NCBI GenBank assembly: GCA_028066055.1
Contig: JALCBY010000018.1
Coordinates: 25,905-81,370 of the forward strand
Reading direction: 5' to 3'
DNA length: 55,466 nt
Source of the DNA: Hyphomicrobiaceae bacterium
GTDB lineage: Bacteria > Pseudomonadota > Alphaproteobacteria > Rhizobiales > Methyloligellaceae
Part shown: positions 44,804 to 52,841 of the stretch, in pieces
How the letters are laid out: every line of letters begins with the position of its first letter
How positions within the stretch are numbered: the first letter of the stretch is position 1
Notes under the pieces: model-generated
Databases searched by the model: none
Told to the model about the DNA's origin: nothing
Seen by the model: only the letters and a program-made list of their open reading frames with translations
Made by a program: the position numbers and the translations under genes

Positions 44804-45576
44804 CCGATCCCATCGCGCTGCCGCAAACACCGAGCTTCCGCCTTGACGGACGCCGCGCACTGATCACCGGTGCCGGGCGCGGCCTCGGGCTCGCTATGTC
44901 CGCCGCGCTCGCAGAATATGGCGCCGATGTCGTGCTCGCGGCGCGAAGCGGCGATCAGGTCGAGACGGTTGCGCAGGCTATCCGCGCGCGCGGCCAACAG
45001 GCTGAGGCCTTTGTTCTGGATGTGACGGATACCGCCCGGGTTGATGAAGAAATCGCCGCACGCGGTCCCTTTCAGATCCTGGTCAACAATGCCGGCATGA
45101 ACCGGCCGGCGCTCCTCGTCGATGTGACGGAGGAAGACTACGACACCGTAACCGACACCAATGTCCGCTCCGCCGTGTTCGTCGCCCGCGCCGTGGTCAA
45201 GGGTTTGATTGACGCCGGACTGCCAGGATCAATCATCAACATATCCTCGCAGATGGGCCACGTTGGCGGGCCCAAGAGACCGGTCTATTGCGCCACCAAA
45301 CACGCCATCGAAGGGTTGACCAAGGCAATGGCGTGGGAACTCGGCGAACATGGCATTCGCGTCAATACGATCTGTCCCACCTTCGTGGAAACGCCGATGA
45401 CCGCGAAAATGCTCGAGGATGCGTCTTTCCGCGAGATGGTCACGGAAAAGATCGCGCTCGGGCGCATCGGGCAAATCGACGATGTGATGGGCGCGGTTGT
45501 TTATCTCGCGTCCGACGCCTCATCGCTCGTGACCGGATCGTCCTTGATGGTCGACGGCGGCTGGACGGCGGCCTGA
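44800..45576 (+). CDS. Short-chain dehydrogenase/reductase (SDR)
   Basis: 258 aa from the ATG at 44800 that overlaps the previous stop; the longer frame is antisense-like extension into that gene. [27 protein letters not shown] and YCATK (YxxxK) are all present, so it is a catalytically intact classical SDR. Being translationally coupled to the HisD-like enzyme it probably acts on the same polyol or hydroxy acid. Confidence 0.92.
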   Translation: MTDPIALPQTPSFRLDGRRALITGAGRGLGLAMSAALAEYGADVVLAARSGDQVETVAQAIRARGQQAEAFVLDVTDTARVDEEIAARGPFQILVNNAGMNRPALLVDVTEEDYDTVTDTNVRSAVFVARAVVKGLIDAGLPGSIINISSQMGHVGGPKRPVYCATKHAIEGLTKAMAWELGEHGIRVNTICPTFVETPMTAKMLEDASFREMVTEKIALGRIGQIDDVMGAVVYLASDASSLVTGSSLMVDGGWTAA

Positions 45577-45580
45577 CGCG

Positions 45581-45976
45581 ATGTTCACCACGACCATCAC
45601 ACCCCGGGTATCGGAAACCGACGGCGCTGGCCACATCAACAATGTATTCGTGCCCGTCTGGTTCGAGGCGGGACGGCGCGAGATATTCCGCATCCTGACA
45701 CCGGATCTGTCTTTTGCACGCTGGCGCGCGACCCTGGTCAACATGAATGTCGACTATCTCGAACAGATTTATCTGCATGAGGATGTAGAGGTGCGCACCT
45801 GGGTGGATCGCATCGGCACGAAGAGTTTCACGGTATATGAGGAAATTTGGCAGAGCGACCGCCACTGCGCCAAGGGCACAGCCACATACGTCTACTTCAA
45901 CATTGAGGCTCAACAGTCGGAACCCATTCCGACGGACTGCCGCGATGCGCTCGACGCGCACCTTCGGGAAAAATGA
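45581..45976 (+). CDS. Acyl-CoA thioesterase (4HBT hotdog family)
   Basis: 131 aa. SETDGAGHINNVFVPVWFEAGR carries the DxxGHxNN-type active region of 4-hydroxybenzoyl-CoA thioesterase-like proteins. It starts 4 bp after the SDR stop and is the last gene of the TRAP/dehydratase operon, convergent with zur. It suggests that a CoA ester occurs in the pathway, or it acts in housekeeping thioester removal. Confidence 0.88.
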   Translation: MFTTTITPRVSETDGAGHINNVFVPVWFEAGRREIFRILTPDLSFARWRATLVNMNVDYLEQIYLHEDVEVRTWVDRIGTKSFTVYEEIWQSDRHCAKGTATYVYFNIEAQQSEPIPTDCRDALDAHLREK

Positions 45977-45986
45977 CAGCGCGCAC

Positions 45987-46397
45987 TCAAATGGCGTGGC
46001 AGGCCTGGCATATCCCTCTGAGTTCAACCGTTGATTTCTTCGACTGGAATCCGGTTTCCTTTGCGACCTTCTTTATCCGTCGAGCCAGTGAATCATCAGA
46101 GATTTCCCCCACCTGGCCGCAGGCTTCACAGATCGTGAAGGCAATGATTTCCTGGGCCTCGCACTCGGGATGCCGGCAAGCGACAAAAGCGTTCAGGCAC
46201 TCCAGCCGGTGAACCAGCCCGAACTCGACCAGCTTGTCGAGCGCCCGGTAAACCTGCAACGGCGCGCGGAATCCATGATCCCGCAGCTGATCAAGAATCG
46301 TATAGGCGCTGAGCGGCGCATTCGCCTGCGCGAGAGCTCCCATGACGAGCGACTGGTTCTTGGTCAGGTCCGGACGTGCTTGAAGGCTGTTTTCCAT
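45987..46397 (-). CDS. zur: Zinc uptake regulator Zur (Fur family)
   Basis: 136 aa. The N-terminal winged helix contains APLSAYTILDQLRDHGFRAPLQVYRALDKLVEFGLVHRL. Structural zinc ligands are CEAC in the middle and CQAC at the C-terminus, as in Zur rather than Fur. It starts 5 bp after the znuB stop, making a znuC-znuB-zur operon. With zinc bound it represses zinc importer genes, most likely through the AT-rich repeats at 48129-48170. Confidence 0.93.
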   Translation of the reverse strand: MENSLQARPDLTKNQSLVMGALAQANAPLSAYTILDQLRDHGFRAPLQVYRALDKLVEFGLVHRLECLNAFVACRHPECEAQEIIAFTICEACGQVGEISDDSLARRIKKVAKETGFQSKKSTVELRGICQACHAI

Positions 46398-46402
46398 AAA
46401 AC

Positions 46403-47233
46403 CTATCTTTCATCGGAAACGGCTTGGCCAGTTCTTCGCCGAGTGAGGAATACGGCCACAGGTGAGACACTGAATACAAACAGGGCAAGCGCTGCCACAA
46501 CAATGCTTGGGCCAGATGGTGTGTCCCATTGCAGCGATCCGTAAAGGCCGGCAATCACGGACACCACACCGATGACAATCGCAAGAAGCGCCATCTGCTC
46601 CGGCGCATATGCAAAACGGCGCGCCGCAGCCGCCGGGATGATGAGCATAGCGGTAATCAGAAGTACGCCAACGATCTTCATCGCGATGGCAATGACGCTC
46701 GCCATGAGCAACATGAAGATCATGTTGGATTGACTCACATTTATGCCTTCGGCTTCGGCCAGCTCCGGGTTGACAGTCGCGGCAAAAAGCGGCCGCCAGA
46801 TTAATACAAGTACAACGAGAACGAGCCCTCCACCGCCATAGATCAACGCGATGTCGCTCCCCGAGACTGCGAGGATATCGCCGAAGAGAAAACCCATGAG
46901 GTCGACACGCACCCATGTCATGAATGCGAGTACGACAAGACCGAGCGCCAATGCGGAATGGGCGAGCAAACCCAGTAGTGAGTCTGATGCGAGCGTTGCG
47001 CGCTTCTGCAAAATAAGCAGTGCGAACGCGACTCCCGCCGAAACGACAAAGACTGAAAGGGTGATATTCAGCTCAAGGAGAAATGCCATAGCGACACCGA
47101 GCAGAGCCGCGTGAGATAGTGTATCCCCGAAATATGCGAGCCTGCGCCACACGATGAAGCAGCCCAGTGGCCCGGCAACGACGGCGACGCCAATCCCCGC
47201 GGCGAGTGCACGAACGAAGAAATCGTCGAGCAT
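46403..47233 (-). CDS. znuB: Zinc ABC transporter permease ZnuB
   Basis: 276 aa from the ATG at 47233, one base after the znuC stop. About eight hydrophobic segments; RRLAYFGDTLSHAALLGVA and IVGVLLITAMLIIPAAAARRFA are the ABC-3 family landmarks. An in-frame extension through znuC is rejected. It forms the inner-membrane channel for zinc. Confidence 0.94.
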   Translation of the reverse strand: MLDDFFVRALAAGIGVAVVAGPLGCFIVWRRLAYFGDTLSHAALLGVAMAFLLELNITLSVFVVSAGVAFALLILQKRATLASDSLLGLLAHSALALGLVVLAFMTWVRVDLMGFLFGDILAVSGSDIALIYGGGGLVLVVLVLIWRPLFAATVNPELAEAEGINVSQSNMIFMLLMASVIAIAMKIVGVLLITAMLIIPAAAARRFAYAPEQMALLAIVIGVVSVIAGLYGSLQWDTPSGPSIVVAALALFVFSVSPVAVFLTRRRTGQAVSDER

Positions 47234-47234
47234 G

Positions 47235-48074
47235 TCACTCACCCCCTGCCCGTTCGGGCTCATCTGACTGCGGGTGGTCGTGATGATGCCCATCATCCGG
47301 ATGGCAGTGGTCGGTGATCGTCCCGTCTGCATGGCGCACACGTCCGTCCGGCAGATGGGTATGGTCATGGCTGTGCTCGTAGATCGCGAGTGTCGGTGCC
47401 GCCCGTGCCCCAAACAGATCACGGTACGCTTCGCTGGAGGCGACGTCCTTGGGCGTTCCGGAACAACAGATATGGCCATTGAGACAAATCACGCGATCCG
47501 TGGCCGCCATAACCACATGCAGATCATGGGATATCAGCAAAACGCCGCATCCCAGTTCCTTTTGTATCCCGGTGATGAGGTCGTAAAGCTCAATCTCACC
47601 GTTGAAGTCGACCCCCTGCACCGGCTCATCAAGAACCAACAGTTCGGGATTACGGGCGATGGCACGCGCCAGCATGACGCGCTGGAACTCGCCACCCGAC
47701 AATGTGCGCACCTGAGCATGCCGCAAATGGGATACGCCTGTTGCCGAAACCGCCTCGCCGACTTCGGTTCCGTTTATCCGGCTGGTCAAGGTCATGAAAC
47801 GTTCGACCGTCAATGGCAGCGTCCAGTCTATGGAAATTTTCTGGGGAACATAGCCGACGGTCAGTTCCGCACGTCGTTCCGCGCTGCCCTCGTCCGGATT
47901 TAAAACACCGAGCGCCAGTTTCGCGGTTGTCGATTTGCCCGATCCGTTTGGACCGATCAATGTGACGATTTCGCCAGGCCGCACCGCGAGGTCGACACCG
48001 CGCACAAGCCATCGCCCGCCGCGCTCGACTCCGGCGCCGGAAAGGGAAACAAGGGTATTCGATTTCTGCAACAT
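47235..48074 (-). CDS. znuC: Zinc ABC transporter ATPase ZnuC
   Basis: 279 aa from the ATG at 48074. Walker A is GPNGSGKST, the signature LSGGEFQRVMLARAIA, Walker B LLVLDEP followed by VQGVDFNG, and the switch ISHDLH. A His/Asp-rich tail (YEHSHDHTHLPDG and DDGHHHDHPQ) extends the usual length and may buffer zinc. It is divergent from znuA across a 138-bp spacer and is the first gene of the znuCB-zur operon. Confidence 0.94.
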   Translation of the reverse strand: MLQKSNTLVSLSGAGVERGGRWLVRGVDLAVRPGEIVTLIGPNGSGKSTTAKLALGVLNPDEGSAERRAELTVGYVPQKISIDWTLPLTVERFMTLTSRINGTEVGEAVSATGVSHLRHAQVRTLSGGEFQRVMLARAIARNPELLVLDEPVQGVDFNGEIELYDLITGIQKELGCGVLLISHDLHVVMAATDRVICLNGHICCSGTPKDVASSEAYRDLFGARAAPTLAIYEHSHDHTHLPDGRVRHADGTITDHCHPDDGHHHDHPQSDEPERAGGE

Positions 48075-48128
48075 GAGTTCCGCTATCTCTCCCAGGCGGA
48101 CATGTTCCGTGTTGCGCGCTCTTCTTGC

Positions 48129-48170
48129 ACACGTTATATCACTACGCAATTATGTAATTGTATAACGTAT
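48129..48170. promoter_or_regulatory. Candidate Zur operator region
   Basis: The AT-rich spacer between znuC and znuA has ACGTTATA at 48131-48138 and its inverse TATAACGT at 48161-48168, around the palindrome CAATTATGTAATTG at 48147-48160. GTTATA/TATAAC half-sites resemble alphaproteobacterial Zur boxes. Its place between the divergent operons fits joint repression. Assignment is by analogy. Confidence 0.55.
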
Positions 48171-48212
48171 ATCAAGTACGCGCCATGCGCGTAACAGCCG
48201 ATGGAGTGTTTC

Positions 48213-49373
48213 GTGACCCGACTGAAACGAATTTTCGTTGCCACTTCGACATTGGTAATCTCAAGCGCGGCTGCGCATGCCGAGCCGAATGTTGTCACCT
48301 CGATAAAACCGGTCCATTCGCTGGTTTCCGGGGTCATGGCTGGCGTCGGCAAGCCGACCTTGATTGTCGAAGGGGCGGGGTCACCGCACACCTATGCACT
48401 CAAACCTTCACAGGCCAAAAGCCTTGAAAGCGCAGATGTGGTGTTCTGGGTCGGGCCGGAGATAGAGGCATTTCTGGAAAAGCCGATCAACACGGTGGCC
48501 ACGAAAGCGAAGTCTGTGGAACTGCTCGACACCAAAGGACTGACAAAGCTGCCGTATCGAGAGGGTGGCGCTTTTGAAGCCCATGAAGAACACGGCCATG
48601 ACGATCACAAGAAGGCCGACGCGCATAAGGACCATGATCACGACGACCACAAGAAGGCCGATGCGCACAAGGACCACGATCATGACGATCACAAGAAGGC
48701 GGATGCGCACAAGGATCACGATGATCACAAGAAGGCCGATGCGCACAAGGACCACGATCACGACGACCACAAGAAGACCGATGCGCACAAGGACCACGAT
48801 CACGATGACCACAAGAAGGCGTCAGCCAAGCATGACGATCACGCACACGGTGAGTTCGATGCCCATGTCTGGCTTGATCCTCAGAACGCAAAGGCACTTG
48901 TTCACAGGATCGAGCATGTGCTCGCCGAGGCCGATCCGGCCAATGCGGCCAAGTACAAGGCCAATGCCGAAAAACTGGAAGGAAAACTCGACACCCTCAC
49001 GAAGGAAGTGGCTGCGGATCTGAAATCCGTCAAGAATAAGGGTTTCGTTGTTTTTCACGACGCTTATCAAAACTTCGAAAAACGGTTCGGCGTAAAGGCT
49101 GTCGGTTCAATTACCGTCTCACCCGAGGTCATGCCAGGCGCCAAACGCGTCAAGGAAATCCGGAACAAGGTCAAATCGCTTGACGTCACCTGCGTTTTCG
49201 CCGAGCCACAATTCGAGCCAAAGCTCGTGTCGACGGTCACGCAGGGCACAAAGGCAAAGTCCGGCGTCCTCGACCCGCTCGGCGCCACGCTGCAGGACGG
49301 ACCGGACCTCTATTTCGCTCTCATCCGCAACATGGCCAATTCCATACGCGACTGCCTCTCAGAGGCGAGCTGA
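48213..49373 (+). CDS. znuA: Zinc-binding periplasmic protein ZnuA, long His-rich loop
   Basis: 386 aa from GTG at 48213, which has GGAG 6 bp upstream; the ATG at 48201 in the same frame has no ribosome site. The signal peptide ends in SSAAAHA. PHTYALKPS, AHVWLDPQNA, VFHDAYQNFEKRFG and VFAEPQFEPK supply the His, His, His and acidic ligands of cluster A-1 binding proteins. A loop at about residues 118-215 is made of tandem DDHKKADAHKDHDH units and is much longer than in typical ZnuA, probably gathering zinc for the core site. Confidence 0.93.
   Translation: MTRLKRIFVATSTLVISSAAAHAEPNVVTSIKPVHSLVSGVMAGVGKPTLIVEGAGSPHTYALKPSQAKSLESADVVFWVGPEIEAFLEKPINTVATKAKSVELLDTKGLTKLPYREGGAFEAHEEHGHDDHKKADAHKDHDHDDHKKADAHKDHDHDDHKKADAHKDHDDHKKADAHKDHDHDDHKKTDAHKDHDHDDHKKASAKHDDHAHGEFDAHVWLDPQNAKALVHRIEHVLAEADPANAAKYKANAEKLEGKLDTLTKEVAADLKSVKNKGFVVFHDAYQNFEKRFGVKAVGSITVSPEVMPGAKRVKEIRNKVKSLDVTCVFAEPQFEPKLVSTVTQGTKAKSGVLDPLGATLQDGPDLYFALIRNMANSIRDCLSEAS
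48600..48830 (+). repeat. Tandem repeat encoding the ZnuA His loop
   Basis: About five full units of 42 bp (one shortened to 36 bp) plus a partial one, each coding DDHKKADAHKDHDH or a close variant. Synonymous differences among units show it is not a very recent expansion. Unit number may vary between strains. Confidence 0.85.
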
Positions 49374-49583
49374 GTCGGGCGAGTTTCAGGCAGATCAAAC
49401 TCGAAGAGTCGTTGTCGATTGTCATTCCGACGTCTATCGGACTTCGGCCGGGCGCTTTATGCGTACGAAATGCGTGTCGTCGACTGCAGCAACCTCTGTA
49501 CGTTTTTCGCCGCCGGATGACTTCCCTTGCGCGTGGCGAGGTAACACGCGGCGTCAAAACAGACCGAGCGGGGTGTGGCACCC

Positions 49584-50471
49584 CTAGTGTTGGCCGTTGC
49601 TGGCGCCGAATAGGTCCGATGTCGCGAAGTTCCTGATCTTCGGCTGCCATCCCTTGTCTTCAAGCCTTTCGGAAGACATCTGCTGATCCAGCATCGGTCC
49701 CTCTGCCCAGGCACCATATTGCGCGATCACTTCCGCCGCTGATTTCACAATCGGTGCCTGCGAATTCCCAAATTTCTCGGCAATGGCTGCGGCAATAACC
49801 TCAACCCGTACACCCTGCTCGGCACTCGCATTGAAATGCCCGACCAGGTCCGCGCGCTCCGCCAAGAGCCGATAAACGACCGCGAGATCATCTCGATGAA
49901 TGAGTGGCCAACGCACGTGAGGCGAGCCCCAAATCTGAACAGGATCATTGGCCCGTGCGCTCTCGATGAAACGCCTGAACACGCCTCCGTCTTTGTGATA
50001 GACGCTCGCCGGATGAACAATTGCCGCGGAGAAGGGGCAACGATCAAGAAGATGCCGGGCATTGTGGACCATCCAGGAGAATGCCTTGATCGGTCGGAAA
50101 GGGGTCGCTTCGGTTGCGATCGCATCTTCCGTGGCGCCGTATAGCCAGCACCCCCCGGTATAAAGAAAGCGCGGTGATCTTCGGTCCTCGGCCTCTTTAC
50201 GGAGCGCTTCAAGAACCTCGAAATCCACCTCCCCCATATCTGGCGTCCACGTCGTCGCAAGCTGAATGATCACATTGACGGAATGGACGACATGGCACCA
50301 ATGCTGAGGCGTCCGGAGATCGCCGCGAAGCGTTTCGTAGCCCAGCGCCCTCAGTTTCTGATCCGAAGTATCTGAACGGGCCAGGCAAAGAACCTGATGG
50401 TCATGTGTTTTGAGCTCCGCAGCCACCGCGGCACCGATGGAACCAGTCGCACCCAGGATCAGAATACGCAC
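49584..50471 (-). CDS. NAD-dependent epimerase/dehydratase-like extended SDR
   Basis: 295 aa from GTG at 50471 with GGAGAG close upstream; an ATG at 50492 lacks a ribosome site. ILILGATGSIGAAVA is the Rossmann motif, and RFLYTGGCWLYG replaces the usual SS..VYG region, so the classical catalytic YxxxK is not evident; HPASVYHKDGG and RWPLIHRDDLA fit the extended/atypical SDR fold. It may be a reductase or a nucleotide-binding regulator-like protein. Substrate unknown. It is separated from soxR by 248 bp. Confidence 0.82.
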   Translation of the reverse strand: MRILILGATGSIGAAVAAELKTHDHQVLCLARSDTSDQKLRALGYETLRGDLRTPQHWCHVVHSVNVIIQLATTWTPDMGEVDFEVLEALRKEAEDRRSPRFLYTGGCWLYGATEDAIATEATPFRPIKAFSWMVHNARHLLDRCPFSAAIVHPASVYHKDGGVFRRFIESARANDPVQIWGSPHVRWPLIHRDDLAVVYRLLAERADLVGHFNASAEQGVRVEVIAAAIAEKFGNSQAPIVKSAAEVIAQYGAWAEGPMLDQQMSSERLEDKGWQPKIRNFATSDLFGASNGQH

Positions 50472-50719
50472 ATTCGCTCTCCGAAAGATCATTGCGGCAC
50501 AGTGCGTCGCACTTCAGCTCGGCTTGAGGTCAAGACAATGTCCAGTCCTATTTTTCAGTCATAGCCGTCTCCGGTTGACTCCGAACGGATGGCTGGACCA
50601 GTCAAGCCGACACATGCGTTTTGCTGACAGCCGTGGTACCAGCGTCGGCGCGGCTCACTTTCAAAACATCAGAAACTTGTTTTGCCAGGCAGCGAAGGCA
50701 GGCGGTTTTGTCGGGGAAA

Positions 50720-51151
50720 CTAAAGCCAAAAACGCGGGCCCGGACCATTTTTTGCCATGCGGTCTCCCGGATTGGCGAATTGACAGTTGTCGAACGAGAG
50801 ACAGCCGCAGCCGATGCAACTCGTCAGCCCGTCGCGGAGGCGCTCCATCTCTGCGATTTTTTCGTCAATGCGTTTCAGCCATTTGGAGGAAAGCCGCGAC
50901 CAGTCCTTCCGTGTTGGAACGCGGCGGATGGGCAACTTCGCCAGTTCCTCGCCAATCTCGTCCAGGGATAACCCGATCCGCTGAGCAAAGACGATAAAGG
51001 CGATACGCCGCAGGGTGGATCGCGGATATCTGCGGTGACCCGACCCGGCGCGCTCGGACGCAATCAGCCCCTTCTCCTCATAGAAACGCAAGGCTGACGA
51101 TGCAACACCGCTGCGCTTCGCAATCTCGCCGATGGTCAGGACGGATTCCAT
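50720..51151 (-). CDS. soxR: Redox-sensitive MerR-family regulator SoxR
   Basis: 143 aa. MerR helix-turn-helix LTIGEIAKRSGVASSALRFYEEKGL is followed by the dimerisation helix and the [2Fe-2S] site CIGCGCLSFDNC, the exact C-x2-C-x-C-x5-C pattern of SoxR. Oxidation by redox-cycling compounds turns it into an activator by untwisting promoters with long spacers. Such a promoter lies in the 114-bp spacer to the divergent gene at 51266, so this gene, not soxS, is the apparent local target. Confidence 0.95.
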   Translation of the reverse strand: MESVLTIGEIAKRSGVASSALRFYEEKGLIASERAGSGHRRYPRSTLRRIAFIVFAQRIGLSLDEIGEELAKLPIRRVPTRKDWSRLSSKWLKRIDEKIAEMERLRDGLTSCIGCGCLSFDNCQFANPGDRMAKNGPGPRFWL

Positions 51152-51176
51152 GATCTCAAACTAATCAGATTTTTGT

Positions 51177-51207
51177 TTGACTTCAAGTTTACTTGAACTT
51201 GTAGAAA
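51177..51207 (+). promoter_or_regulatory. SoxR-dependent promoter (19-bp spacer)
   Basis: A -35 element TTGACT (51177-51182) and a -10 TAGAAA (51202-51207) are separated by 19 bp, the over-long spacing that MerR-type activators correct. The spacer holds the palindrome TTCAAGTTTACTTGAA (51182-51197), close to the SoxR box of soxS (CCTCAAG-type arms). It drives the rightward gene at 51266. Confidence 0.8.
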
Positions 51208-51265
51208 TTTACCTGTTTCCAAAAGCGCCGAATCGGCAACCGGTGTCACAGCAAAGGATAAAGAG

Positions 51266-51691
51266 ATGAGCACACAAAAGGGTGAGGTTTTTGGCGAGGC
51301 GGCAAACTATGAATTGTCTTTCATCGCGGACAGAGATGCTGTCCTGTTGGACTGGAAGCATATTCAGGGGTTGAGTCCGGCTGATTTCCGGAACGGCATA
51401 CTGGATTTCGCGCGCCAGTGCGCTGCGCGCGCGCCCGTACGCGCCGTTATTGACGCAACCAAGCTTGATTTCGGCAGTCCGGCTATCGCCTGGCTCCAAG
51501 GCCAGAAGGTCGAAGGCGAGGACGAGGATTATGATGCATGGTGGATGCGCGAGATCGTGCCTCTATATGATCAAGCCAACATCCAGATAACCATCCCGGC
51601 ACCCTTTAGCAGGTTCCACGCCGAATATGACTGCAGTCAAGGTCCAGTGCCGTGGGGGGCGGAGTTTGAGCCTCCGATCTTCAGATTATGA
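51266..51691 (+). CDS. Hypothetical protein, predicted SoxR target
   Basis: 141 aa, soluble. AVIDATKLDFGSPAIAWLQ and WWMREIVPLYDQANIQI recall the layout of SpoIIAA/STAS-like small proteins, but I cannot assign a family with confidence. An AGGATAAAGAG site precedes the ATG. It stands alone behind the SoxR promoter and ends 45 bp before the convergent hydroxylase stop, so it is probably monocistronic and induced by redox-active compounds. Confidence 0.75.
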   Translation: MSTQKGEVFGEAANYELSFIADRDAVLLDWKHIQGLSPADFRNGILDFARQCAARAPVRAVIDATKLDFGSPAIAWLQGQKVEGEDEDYDAWWMREIVPLYDQANIQITIPAPFSRFHAEYDCSQGPVPWGAEFEPPIFRL

Positions 51692-51735
51692 AGCTTGATA
51701 TAAAATGCCATAACCTATTGATATGTAATTTCCAA

Positions 51736-52785
51736 TCACAGCTTTCCGAACACTGTGCGGGCTTTTGCGCGAAATTGCGATCCTTTGCGGCGATGAGCGG
51801 TCAAGGCCGCCGCAACATTCGCCCGTACCCTGCGGAAACGGTTGCGCACGATATCTGCGATTTCCACAAACGGTGTGAGGTACATGGTGCGCAAATCCGT
51901 AGCGGAGGTACGTTCGGACGCGTCCAGTCCAAACACCAGATTCCGGTCCTGATCTTTTTCCGAGAGGTGCAGCGAACCGAAGAGCCAATCCCAAACAGCC
52001 AGTGCCGCTCCGAAATTCTTGTCGAAATGCTCTTCGGCCACGGAATGATGAAGCTGATGCTGCGAGGGCGAAATGAAAATATGCTCCAGCCAGGGCCAAT
52101 AGCTGATGTCGATATGTGAATGGCGGAGATTGGACCCGGTTACGTGGAAAACAAACACGAGCACATTCACGCCGACAACAGTGGCGAGAGAAACGGAATT
52201 GCCGAACAGAAAGAAAAACACGGAAAGCGCAACCGCCTGGGCGACCGCGCTCCGTGTCGCGTAAAGCACTCCCTCGAGCGGATGAACGCGATAGACCGTG
52301 ACGGGCGTAAGCGTTTCCGCCGAATGATGGATTTTGTGGATCGCCCACAGGAGAGGCATGCGATGCATCCATCGGTGAATCAGATATTTTGTGAAGTCGT
52401 CGACAATGAACAGTGCGACGGAAAACATGGCCACCACGGCAGTCTTGCTGACGTCGCTATAGTATCCCGACGGGATGAAGTCCTGGTTGTGAAGGGCGAA
52501 ATAGATGCCTGTTGCGATGGTGAGCTGCGTCACCAGCAACGGAGAAATGATCGACGAAATCACCCGGTTGATGGCAAAAATCTTGTAATCGGCAATGGCC
52601 GAACGCGAGAAAAAGATCTTGCCGTCGAAGATCCTGGCAAGGGCGTTCGAGATCGTGAATCTCTTGATGAACATCAGCCACGAGAACGCTATCACGATGG
52701 ATAGCAAGAGGTAGCCGACGAAAATCCTCTTCTTCGGTTCGACGAAGTCCGCAAAAAGAAAATAAAACTGGTCCAGAATATCCAT
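51736..52785 (-). CDS. Fatty acid hydroxylase/sterol desaturase family protein
   Basis: 349 aa from the ATG at 52785; a GTG start further upstream would lie inside the terminator hairpin of the neighbouring gene. Histidine boxes HRWMH, HKIHH and QHQLHH (with HVTGSNLRHSH between) bind the di-iron centre. About five hydrophobic segments place it in the membrane. It may hydroxylate or desaturate a lipid, carotenoid or hopanoid-like chain with oxygen. The family cannot be narrowed further. Confidence 0.92.
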   Translation of the reverse strand: MDILDQFYFLFADFVEPKKRIFVGYLLLSIVIAFSWLMFIKRFTISNALARIFDGKIFFSRSAIADYKIFAINRVISSIISPLLVTQLTIATGIYFALHNQDFIPSGYYSDVSKTAVVAMFSVALFIVDDFTKYLIHRWMHRMPLLWAIHKIHHSAETLTPVTVYRVHPLEGVLYATRSAVAQAVALSVFFFLFGNSVSLATVVGVNVLVFVFHVTGSNLRHSHIDISYWPWLEHIFISPSQHQLHHSVAEEHFDKNFGAALAVWDWLFGSLHLSEKDQDRNLVFGLDASERTSATDLRTMYLTPFVEIADIVRNRFRRVRANVAAALTAHRRKGSQFRAKARTVFGKL

Positions 52786-52808
52786 GCTCGGATCAGAACA
52801 GAGGAAAT

Positions 52809-52833
52809 CGGGTGGCGCAGTATGCGCCACCCG
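52809..52833 (-). terminator. Perfect hairpin after the DUF4856 gene
   Basis: CGGGTGGCGCA and TGCGCCACCCG form an 11-bp stem around GTA, 9 bp beyond the stop of the DUF4856 gene. On the minus strand it is followed by ATTTCC, a modest T-tract. It should separate this gene from the downstream hydroxylase. Confidence 0.7.
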
Positions 52834-52841
52834 TTGTGCCG

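Noticed and set aside
48600-48830. Regular repeats that could suggest a CRISPR array
   Set aside because: The units are contiguous, in frame and encode the ZnuA histidine loop; there are no spacers.
52786-52830. GTG start for the fatty acid hydroxylase at 52830
   Set aside because: It falls in the terminator hairpin of the upstream gene; the ATG at 52785 is more likely.
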